Below, piece after piece: positions 1 through 6,554 of a stretch of 7,496 nucleotides of DNA. Position 1 is the first letter of the stretch; the number at the start of each line of letters is the position of its first letter. Position numbers and translations under genes: made by a program. Origin of the DNA: Candidatus Hydrogenedentota bacterium (GTDB lineage Bacteria; Hydrogenedentota; Hydrogenedentia; Hydrogenedentales; CAITNO01); the NCBI GenBank assembly GCA_007118765.1, contig SKQZ01000378.1, forward strand, positions 1 through 7,496, given 5' to 3'. The notes under the pieces were generated by a model, which worked only from the letters and a program-made list of their open reading frames with translations, searched no databases and was not told the origin of the DNA.

Positions 1-851
<851 letters not shown>

Positions 852-855
<4 letters not shown>

Positions 856-1033
856 CCCGGATATTTCACCGGCTTTTTGTTGTGCCCGCGCATCTTACGC
901 CATCTCAAGCACTTTGCTTGTTCGCCGACTTCGACGTGTCTTAACACGCTGTCAGCCGGCGACCTATACAAAGCACTTGACCTGACGCAACCTTCGCAGG
1001 CGCAACAGAAATCTTGTGAAATATGAGGGTTAA
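852..1033. repeat. TTAA-bounded 182-bp hairpin repeat, copy 1 (complete)
   Basis: This non-coding element starts with TTAACCC followed by ATATTTCAC (852-869) and ends with the inverted counterpart GTGAAATATGAGGGTTAA (1016-1033). The two arms, 852-919 and the reverse complement of about 966-1033, align without gaps over roughly 68 bp. Many of the differences are transitions that would still give G-U pairs in RNA. The core between the arms holds a small perfect stem, CGTGT at 935-939 with ACACG at 944-948, followed by CTGTCAGCCGGCG. The first 121 bp recur at 7376-7496 with 99 identical positions by my count and no gap. TTAA at both ends could be a target-site duplication or simply part of the inverted repeat. 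There is no internal ORF of note. It may be a MITE-like or other palindromic intergenic repeat, and may act as a transcript 3' structure; its mobility and function are inferences. Confidence 0.85.
935..948. other. Core stem-loop of repeat copy 1
   Basis: CGTGT (935-939) pairs with ACACG (944-948) around a 4-base loop, CTTA. In copy 2 both stem halves are unchanged while the loop reads ACTA (7464-7467). A preserved stem with loop changes agrees with a selected or recently shared structure, but two copies are too few to prove it. Confidence 0.5.
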
Positions 1034-1264
1034 CCCGGAGTAATTTATTTTGGGCCGACGCTGTATCATGTGAATGCCATAGAGTAGCGCCGCAGACCAC
1101 TTGGCAGCGCCGCGTATTTTCATGCCGGTTTACGGCAGCTGGTACCTGGACGGACACGACAAATGAGTGTGTTTGTTGAACCATTTACGGCGGGCGTGGC
1201 ACAATGAGGGCTCGGATACGATGAAACCCCTGTCTCTCATCAACGCACATTCAAGGAAAACACC
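1034..1264. other. Non-coding region between the repeat and clpP
   Basis: No convincing gene is visible in these 231 bases. They contain a small hairpin, TGCCG-GTTTA-CGGCA, around 1123-1137 without a following T-run, a direct repeat of AGCGCCGC (near 1085 and 1106), possible promoter elements near 1176-1211, and a 15-codon ORF starting at 1221 whose stop overlaps the clpP start. The region probably serves as the promoter and 5' leader of clpP. Confidence 0.5.
1176..1211 (+). promoter_or_regulatory. Candidate promoter of clpP
   Basis: Two readings overlap here. A sigma70-like reading has TTGAAC (1176-1181), an 18-base spacer and CACAAT (1200-1205), each four of six to consensus. A sigma54-like reading has TGGCAC at 1197-1202 with GG (1198-1199), ten bases, then GC (1210-1211), the -24/-12 spacing hallmark; its -12 element is GGGCT rather than TTGCT. 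Neither is strong, and only position, about 55-90 bases before the start codon, supports a promoter. Confidence 0.3.
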
Positions 1265-1879
1265 ATGAGTAAACAAGACCCTGCTCTCAATATATACGCA
1301 CCGGCGACACATCAATGCGGCGAAGAGCCCGCCAAAGAATCGCCCATGACACACATGCTGTTGAAGTCGCGTGTGGTCATGGTGGCCGGCGAGGTGAACC
1401 AGGAACTCGCCGAAGATGTAATTTCGAGGTTGTTGGTGCTGGACGCGCAAGCACAGGATCCGATTAAAGTCATTATCTCGTCCCCGGGCGGCCATGTGGA
1501 TTCGGGATATGGCATTCATGATGTCATGCGGTTTATCGCCTCGCCCGTCACCGCCATCGGCGTGGGATGGGTGGCCAGTATTGCCGTGCCCATTTTGCTC
1601 GGCGCCGACCGCGAAAGACGGTTTTCATTGCCGAATACACGGTTCCTGCTGCATCAGCCCAGTGGCGGCGCGGGCGGTCAGGCCGCCGATATCCGTATTG
1701 AGGCGCAGGAGATATTAAAGATCAGACAGCGCATCAACGGACTCATTTCCGAAGAGACGGGCCAACCTGAAGACAAGGTGGCCCGCGACAGTGAGCGCAA
1801 CTTCTGGATGAACGCCCAGGAAGCCTTGGAATACGGGCTGGTGAACAAGATTATCGCGAGTATAGACGAAGCCAAATAG
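1265..1879 (+). CDS. clpP: Divergent ClpP-like ATP-dependent protease proteolytic subunit
   Basis: The 204-residue product has the length and fold signature of ClpP, the serine protease ring that degrades proteins fed by AAA+ unfoldases in the cytoplasm. Visible are the oxyanion loop SPGG (73-76), the nucleophile Ser105 in GWVASIAV (usually GQAASMGA), His130 in LLHQPSGGAGGQAADI and the C-terminal signature MNAQEALEYGLV. At the position of the catalytic Asp (ERDRF in E. coli ClpP) it has ERNFW, so Asn179 replaces Asp. The N-terminal segment also lacks the usual DIYSRLL processing/axial-loop motif. The ATG is preceded by AAGGA (1253-1257) with a 7-base spacer. No clpX or tig lies next to it, unlike many principal clpP genes, so it may be a second, accessory ClpP. 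An Asn in the triad is known for Listeria ClpP1, so activity is reduced or conditional rather than excluded. The epimerase gene follows 68 bp downstream and may share its transcript. Confidence 0.93.
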   Translation: MSKQDPALNIYAPATHQCGEEPAKESPMTHMLLKSRVVMVAGEVNQELAEDVISRLLVLDAQAQDPIKVIISSPGGHVDSGYGIHDVMRFIASPVTAIGVGWVASIAVPILLGADRERRFSLPNTRFLLHQPSGGAGGQAADIRIEAQEILKIRQRINGLISEETGQPEDKVARDSERNFWMNAQEALEYGLVNKIIASIDEAK

Positions 1880-1947
1880 AATGACGGGCGCATAACGGCG
1901 CAGGTCGGGGTTCACCGAACGACAGTGAATGGTAAGGGAGGTTTGCC

Positions 1948-2856
1948 GTGCGTGTGTTGATAACCGGCGCCAACGGATTGATTGGCGCGGCACTGACAAA
2001 ACAGCTGACGGGGGAGGGCATAGAGACGGTCCGCCTGACGCGGATGCGCACCTTGGAATCAGACCCCACGCGCATCTATTGGCATCCGCCCACGGGCACC
2101 CTTGATGCCGACCGGTTGCAAGGGTTTCGTACGGTGGTTCATCTGGCGGGCGAAAACATTGCCGATGGGCCTTGGACGGAACAGAAAAGGCGCCGCATTT
2201 TCGACAGTCGGGTAACGGGCACCAAACTGTTGTGCCGCATTCTGGCAGATCTCAAAGAAAAACCGAAAACGCTCATTTGCGCCTCTGCCATCGGCTATTA
2301 TGGCGACCGGGGCGAAGAGGTGTTAACGGAGTCGTCTGAAAGCGGCGCGGGATTTCTTGCCGAGGTATGCCGCGCATGGGAAGAGGCCGCGACGCCTGCT
2401 GCGGAAGCGGGCATTCGCGTGATTCATCTGCGGCTGGGCATGGTGTTGAGCAGTCGCGGCGGCGCATTGCCGCGCATGTTGCCGCCCTTTCGTCTCGGAG
2501 CGGGTGGCCCTGTCGGGGGCGGACGGCAATGGATGAGCTGGATAAGTTTGGAGGACGCCGTCGGCATTGTGCGCCACAGCATGAACAACCGTCGCGCCAA
2601 AGGTGTCCTGAACGCGGTCGCGCCGAATCCGATACAAAACCGTGACTTCGCGCGGACGCTGGGCGCCGTGTTGCACAGGCCCGCCTTCCTGCCGCTGCCC
2701 GGCTGGGCGGTAAAACTCGCGCTCGGCGACATGGGCCGGGAATTGTTGTTGTCCAGTGCCCGTGTGATGCCGGAGCGGCTGGAACAGACCGGATATACAT
2801 GGCGTTATCCCGAACTGGAAGATGCGTTGCAGGCATGTGTAAAAGGTTCGGTATAA
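1948..2856 (+). CDS. TIGR01777 family (YfcH/SDR39U1-like) NAD(P)-binding epimerase-like protein
   Basis: The 302-residue product is an extended short-chain dehydrogenase/reductase. The N-terminus MRVLITGANGLIGAAL carries the GxxGxxG dinucleotide-binding motif (Gly7, Gly10, Gly13). VVHLAGENI (63-71), the SAIGYYGDRGE stretch (113-123), FLAEVCRAWEEAA (136-148), LRLGMVLS (161-168) and GGGRQWMSWISLEDAV (190-205) are the conserved blocks of the TIGR01777 family. The C-terminal part from about residue 256 (PGWAVKLALGDMGRELLLSS, then the ERLEQTGYTWRYPELEDAL region) matches DUF1731. Length is normal for the family. Start is GTG at 1948, chosen because the Rossmann strand begins immediately and AAGGGAGG (1933-1940) sits 7 bases upstream. 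The biochemical reaction of this family is not well defined; a role in envelope or cofactor metabolism cannot be read here. It is convergent with the GH4-like gene, only 36 bp apart. Confidence 0.93.
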   Translation: MRVLITGANGLIGAALTKQLTGEGIETVRLTRMRTLESDPTRIYWHPPTGTLDADRLQGFRTVVHLAGENIADGPWTEQKRRRIFDSRVTGTKLLCRILADLKEKPKTLICASAIGYYGDRGEEVLTESSESGAGFLAEVCRAWEEAATPAAEAGIRVIHLRLGMVLSSRGGALPRMLPPFRLGAGGPVGGGRQWMSWISLEDAVGIVRHSMNNRRAKGVLNAVAPNPIQNRDFARTLGAVLHRPAFLPLPGWAVKLALGDMGRELLLSSARVMPERLEQTGYTWRYPELEDALQACVKGSV

Positions 2857-2892
2857 CAGGCGGTGTTTGCTCGTTTCCTGTTGCCTGTGGTG

Positions 2893-4140
2893 TCAGTGCA
2901 GGTCGAGCTTTTCCTTTTGTATGGCGCGATCGAGATAGGCCCGCGCCTTGTCAACGGACGATACGAAGGGATTAACTGCCAGCGCTTGCAACGCGTGATC
3001 ATAGGAACTGTGCCGCGCCGCTTCAATGGCCAGCCGGTCGCTCTCCTTGACGGCGCAAAAGAACCCCTTGAGAAAACGGGGCAACAACCCGATCTTCCCG
3101 GTCTTGAATCCCTTTTGACTGACCGTTACCGGCACTTCCACGCTGCTCTTGTCCGGCAGGTCGCTGATGGCGCCTTTGTTCTGCACACACAACACCATGC
3201 GTGTGGCGGTCTTGGTGTTCAGCGCCTGCAACAGCGGCGCCAGGGTATATTCGTACCACAATGCATTGCGTTGACGGGTAAGATCAGGCACGGAGTTCAG
3301 CGCGGGGTTGGCATACAAGCGCAGGATGCGCTTCTCGGCATCCAACAAAAGCTGTGAACGGAATCGGGCGCAGGATTTCTGGTATTGCAGCGCTTCGTTG
3401 CGATGGAAGTACAATCCCGCATGGCGGGTGGGTATGACGCGGAACAACTCTATGAGGCCCCGGTCAAAATCCTCGTCGTCGGAGGCGGCAACCAGGTCAA
3501 GCAGCTTGCGCATGCGGCTGACACCGCCCACTTTCACGTCCTGTATCCAGCCGAGGTCGTGCAACCCCAGGTAATTCAGGTGCAGCTCCTCCTCTTTGTG
3601 CCCCAGCAGCAAGGCAATCTTGCGCAGGTATACATACGGAAGATCGTTGATGCCCACCGTCTTTAAGGACGTGACCCGATGAAGCGCCTCCACAATTATG
3701 CCCACGGGATTTGTGAGGTTAATGAACACGGCCTTGGGATTGGTTGCCTCAATGGCTTTGGCAAACTCAAAGACTACCGGCAAAGTGCGCAACGCATTCA
3801 CAATCGCGCCCGCGCCCATGCAGTCAGACCCGATCATGTCAAATTGCGGCGGCGTCATTTCGTCGCGGGTGCGCGCTTTCATGCCGCCAACACGCACATG
3901 ATTCACAATATAAGTGGCGTCTTTCACGGCGGCAACCGGATCGGTTTCCGGGATGATGCGGGTCACATGACCGTTCTTGTCTACCAGCCGCTGGCAAAAC
4001 GCGCTCACCGCATCCAGCTTCCGGCCCGGCTTGCCCAACAACACCAACTCGTTTATCAGAATGTTGTTTGTCAGGGCGGTGGAAATAAACTCCGGGATAT
4101 ATACACTGCTGCCGCCAAGTATCGTAAGCCTATCTATCAT
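2893..4140 (-). CDS. Divergent glycoside hydrolase family 4 (GH4)-like protein
   Basis: The 415-residue product resembles GH4 enzymes (6-phospho-beta-glucosidases, alpha-glucosidases, alpha-galactosidases), which cleave glycosides by an NAD- and metal-dependent redox mechanism in the cytoplasm. Seen are the N-terminal NAD motif LTILGGSSVYIPEF (Gly9, Gly10), VRVGGMKARTRDE (82-94), a GxGxxxxALRTLPVV block, INLTNPVG (around 130-137, Asn134) and the IPTRH stretch (216-220). Several hallmark positions differ: the metal-ligand Cys of the usual GLCNVP is Asn145 in GINDLP, the usual GLNHxxW reads GLHDLGW (His174, Asp175), and a conserved Tyr in the IPxxY segment is His220. ATG at 4138-4140 is preferred because the family begins at the Rossmann strand and TAAGG (4149-4153, complement) precedes it by 8 bases; an in-frame ATG at 4227 would add 29 basic residues. 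Stop is TGA. Substrate and catalytic competence are uncertain. Confidence 0.85.
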   Translation of the reverse strand: MIDRLTILGGSSVYIPEFISTALTNNILINELVLLGKPGRKLDAVSAFCQRLVDKNGHVTRIIPETDPVAAVKDATYIVNHVRVGGMKARTRDEMTPPQFDMIGSDCMGAGAIVNALRTLPVVFEFAKAIEATNPKAVFINLTNPVGIIVEALHRVTSLKTVGINDLPYVYLRKIALLLGHKEEELHLNYLGLHDLGWIQDVKVGGVSRMRKLLDLVAASDDEDFDRGLIELFRVIPTRHAGLYFHRNEALQYQKSCARFRSQLLLDAEKRILRLYANPALNSVPDLTRQRNALWYEYTLAPLLQALNTKTATRMVLCVQNKGAISDLPDKSSVEVPVTVSQKGFKTGKIGLLPRFLKGFFCAVKESDRLAIEAARHSSYDHALQALAVNPFVSSVDKARAYLDRAIQKEKLDLH

Positions 4141-4249
4141 GACACGCGCCTTACTGCTGCGACGATCAACCAATGCCTGTAACGCCAAGCGCCTGATTAC
4201 AACCGCCAACGTAAATCCATACGACATACACGCAATGTGCGCTGATCTC

Positions 4250-4279
4250 AGGCTACTTGTTGCGGCGGGGCAATGTCAA
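4250..4279 (-). promoter_or_regulatory. Candidate promoter of the GH4-like gene
   Basis: On the minus strand a perfect TTGACA (complement of 4274-4279) is followed 18 bases later by TAGCCT (complement of 4250-4255), a poor -10. It lies about 110 bases before the chosen start codon. The -35 match is good, but the -10 is weak enough that this remains a guess. Confidence 0.25.
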
Positions 4280-4341
4280 ATGCCTGTTGCCGCACAAAAA
4301 GCGCAACCGCCAACAAACAGCACGCCCCCCACATTTTTTTC

Positions 4342-4370
4342 TTGCAACCTGAATAACTTTCTGCTACACT
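4342..4370 (+). promoter_or_regulatory. Candidate sigma70-type promoter of the sensor kinase gene
   Basis: TTGCAA (4342-4347), a 17-base spacer and TACACT (4365-4370) give four of six matches in each element with ideal spacing. A run of seven T lies just upstream (4334-4340). A transcript starting near 4377 would have a leader of about 116 bases before the ATG at 4493. Confidence 0.45.
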
Positions 4371-4387
4371 ATATCAACAGAGTGAAC

Positions 4388-4430
4388 ATGTCACCCGTCG
4401 GGGCGTATGGTTGCGCCGGCCATGTGACAT
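4388..4430 (+). other. Inverted repeat in the leader of the sensor kinase gene
   Basis: ATGTCAC (4388-4394) is matched exactly by its complement GTGACAT (4424-4430) across a 29-base, GC-rich interval. It lies 18-60 bases downstream of the candidate -10, so it could be an RNA stem in the leader or an operator for a dimeric regulator. No known riboswitch consensus was recognised. Confidence 0.3.
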
Positions 4431-4492
4431 CGGTGGGATGTGCAGGAATAACGGGAGTCTTAAAATCGAGGCAACCCTGGAACGGGGGGAAC

Positions 4493-4627
4493 ATGCTGCA
4501 GAGTTCTGTGTTAGCCCTGATATTTGCGCTTCAAGTGTCAGCCGGACTGTTTGCCGCCCGGCTGTTTTGGCGCGAGGGACGCAGCAAAGCATGGATATTG
4601 GTTACCTTCATTTTTGTTGCCACCTGA
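4493..4627 (+). pseudogene. 5' membrane-anchor part of the sensor kinase gene, ended by an in-frame TGA
   Basis: ATG 4493 follows GGGGGGA (4484-4490), a plausible ribosome binding site, and opens 44 codons that end at TGA 4625-4627. The frame is the same as that of the histidine kinase downstream, and no other stop intervenes up to 6371. The peptide reads as a membrane anchor: a hydrophobic helix around LALIFALQVSAGLFAARLF, a basic loop (WREGRSK), then AWILVTFIFVAT, and after the TGA the frame continues FRRTYLLLVAM. This alternation (helix, basic loop, helix ending before an RR pair) is common at the start of membrane PAS histidine kinases. The likely original gene therefore spans 4493-6373, 626 codons before the final stop. 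The TGA may be a true nonsense mutation, a strain-specific phase variant or a sequencing error. Without it the kinase would have about three membrane segments; with it, perhaps one. Confidence 0.7.
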
Positions 4628-4651
4628 TTTCGGCGCACCTATCTACTGCTG

Positions 4652-6373
4652 GTGGCGATGCAAGCGAGTCTCTATACGCCATATGAAATGGCGCAAGAAC
4701 TTGCGGCGCTGCTCATTTTGGCGCTGCTATTACTTTTTGGCGTCTTTATGCTGAACCATTTCGTTGGTTCCATTGAACGCACCACCGCCGCCTTGAAAGA
4801 GAGCGAAGCCACCTTCCGCACCATGGTGGAAAACCTGCCCGGCGCCGTGTATCGCAGCAAAGCCGATGCGGACCGCGCCATGCTGTATGTCAGCGAGGGC
4901 ATCGAACGGCTAACCGGGTATCCCGCCGAGGATTTCATTGATAATCAACAACGCAGTTACGCCAGCGTTATCCATGAAAAAGACCTGTCAACATGGTATT
5001 CCCGCTACAAGAAAGGTTCCAACGGAAATACCTACGACGTCAAGTATCGGATACGCCGCGCCGATGACAAAGTGGTGCATGTTCAGGACAAGGGACGGGC
5101 TTTGTTTGACGAGGCGGGCAATCTTTTGTGGTTGAACGGGTTCGTTTGGGATGTGACGGCAAGTGTTGAGGCCGAGGAAAAACAGTTGTCGCTCGAGCGC
5201 CAGGTACAGCACGTACAGAAGTTAAAGAGTTTGGGCGTGCTGTCAGGCGGTGTCGCCCATGACTTTAACAATCTGCTCATGGCGATTATGGGTCATACGG
5301 AACTTGCCCTGTTGACGATGGAAAAAACCGCGCCTGAGCGTGAGAGTGTCAAACATATTCAACGTGCCGCCCGTCGTGCCGCCGACTTGTGCCGTCAATT
5401 ATTGGCCTATTCCGGACGCGGCGCCTTCGAGATCAAAAAAATTCATCTGAACACGCTTGTTTCGGAAATGATCGATCTGTTGCAAACGTCCATCTCAAAG
5501 AAAACCGCCCTGCATATTGACCTGCCAAATGACCTGCCGCCTGTCTTGGGGGATGCAACGCAAATCAATCAGGTCGTTATGAATCTTATTACGAACGCAT
5601 CCGAAGCGCTTGATGGCGGCAACGGTACGGTGAGCGTAAGCGGAGAAATTCTGGCAAGCGAGAAGGAGGTGCCGGCGGACTGTTTCAGAGCGGAAGACAT
5701 GCCGGCGGGACGATACATTTGCATCTCCGTTGTTGACACCGGCTGTGGCATGGATGAAGAAACCGTGGAACGCATGTTTGAACCCTTCTTTACCACCAAA
5801 GTTACCGGACGCGGACTGGGCATGTCAGCGGTGCTCGGCATCGTGCGCGGACACAAGGGCGCACTCCGCGTGACCAGTCGCGTCGGCAGGGGAACCACCT
5901 TTGAAGTATTCTTGCCCGCCGCCAAAAAAGACACCCATTCAACCACATTCATGACCAGCGATGCCGCCGATGACTGGAAAGGGAGCGGGCTCATACTGCT
6001 CGTGGATGACGAAGAAGCGTTGCGCCTCGTAGCCGAAAAAATGCTCGAACACATGGGCTTCAGCGTTGTAACCGCCGCAAACGGGCTTGAAGCCGTGGAT
6101 ATCTATCGAAAAATGAATGGCGATATTGAAGCCGTGATTCTGGACCTGACCATGCCGGAAATGGACGGCGAGGAAACCTTCCGCGAACTGAAACGGCTGG
6201 ATGAAAATGTGCGCGTGATTATCGCCAGCGGATTCAGCATGCAGGAAATTGAAGAACGGTTTGAAAACAAAGGGCTGCTGGGCGCCCTGCACAAACCCTA
6301 TACCATGCGAACCCTGAAGAAAGCGTTGCGCGCGCACCTCGAAGATTCAACGCCAAGCGACTCCTCCTTCTGA
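4652..6373 (+). CDS. Hybrid PAS-domain sensor histidine kinase with C-terminal receiver domain
   Basis: From ATG 4652 the product has 573 residues. Order: one membrane helix (about 17-34), a PAS fold (about 51-170; FRTMVENLPGAVYRSK through the WDVT end), the dimerisation/phosphoacceptor helix with His203 in GGVAHDFNNLL, N box around Asn311-Asn315 (NLITNASEAL), G1 DTGCGM (362-367), F box FEPFFTTK, G2 GRGLG (386-390) and a receiver domain (about 446-567) with acidic pair Asp452/Asp453, phosphoacceptor Asp498, Ser526 and Lys548. All catalytic residues are present, so autophosphorylation at His203 and transfer to the attached Asp498 are expected. The signal sensed is unknown. Translation at 4652 is uncertain: the frame is open from 4628 and only a weak TGGTGG precedes the ATG. 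The likely intended start is 4493, separated by an in-frame TGA. No separate response regulator or output gene lies next to it. Stop is TGA. Confidence 0.9.
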   Translation: MAMQASLYTPYEMAQELAALLILALLLLFGVFMLNHFVGSIERTTAALKESEATFRTMVENLPGAVYRSKADADRAMLYVSEGIERLTGYPAEDFIDNQQRSYASVIHEKDLSTWYSRYKKGSNGNTYDVKYRIRRADDKVVHVQDKGRALFDEAGNLLWLNGFVWDVTASVEAEEKQLSLERQVQHVQKLKSLGVLSGGVAHDFNNLLMAIMGHTELALLTMEKTAPERESVKHIQRAARRAADLCRQLLAYSGRGAFEIKKIHLNTLVSEMIDLLQTSISKKTALHIDLPNDLPPVLGDATQINQVVMNLITNASEALDGGNGTVSVSGEILASEKEVPADCFRAEDMPAGRYICISVVDTGCGMDEETVERMFEPFFTTKVTGRGLGMSAVLGIVRGHKGALRVTSRVGRGTTFEVFLPAAKKDTHSTTFMTSDAADDWKGSGLILLVDDEEALRLVAEKMLEHMGFSVVTAANGLEAVDIYRKMNGDIEAVILDLTMPEMDGEETFRELKRLDENVRVIIASGFSMQEIEERFENKGLLGALHKPYTMRTLKKALRAHLEDSTPSDSSF

Positions 6374-6554
6374 GTGGTCCGCAACGGACACCCGCCTCTT
6401 GCCGTGCCTGCCACGTTTGTGCCAAGAAAACCGCCGCACACGTGTCACCCCGCCAACACCGTGATACGTTCTGCATATAGGTAACATAGCATAACAAACA
6501 GCAAACTATGGCACAATAAATAGCCATGCTTCTGTTTTAACAAGGAGGATACCC
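6374..6554. other. Intergenic region before the secreted protein gene
   Basis: Just after the kinase stop a small stem GTCCG (6377-6381) and CGGAC (6385-6389) has a 3-base loop and no T-run, so it is a poor terminator. From about 6470 the sequence becomes clearly AT-rich up to the ribosome binding site AAGGAGG at 6542-6548, as expected for a promoter; TGGCACAAT (6509-6517) also occurs upstream of clpP (1197-1205). No -35/-10 pair with good spacing could be chosen. Confidence 0.4.

Noticed and set aside
1163..1207. Small ORF of 14 codons before clpP
   Set aside because: It has no ribosome binding site and no features, and its length is expected by chance.
1904..1923. Hairpin between clpP and the epimerase gene
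   Set aside because: GTCG/CGAC with an inner TTC/GAA needs a 3-base bulge and has no T-run, so a terminator separating the two genes cannot be claimed.
2273..2836. Minus-strand ORF opposite the epimerase gene
   Set aside because: It is Arg/Pro/Ala-rich with no recognisable motif, lying fully opposite a well-supported gene.
2856..2888. Bidirectional terminator between the convergent epimerase and GH4-like genes
   Set aside because: ACAGGC and GCCTGT can pair, but over a loop of about 21 bases with no T-run on either side.
4138..4227. Upstream ATG at 4227 (complement) as start of the GH4-like gene
   Set aside because: It would add 29 basic residues before the NAD-binding strand, unlike the family, whereas ATG 4138-4140 has TAAGG at suitable spacing.
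3977..4627. Plus-strand ORF of 216 codons ending at the TGA before the kinase
   Set aside because: Its first part is antisense to the GH4-like gene and shows no family features. Only the part from 4493 is meaningful, as the membrane anchor of the kinase.
4625..4660. Selenocysteine or reassigned TGA in the kinase
   Set aside because: The position is in a membrane helix with no reason for selenocysteine, no convincing SECIS-like hairpin was seen directly after it, and at least two genes here use TGA as their end.
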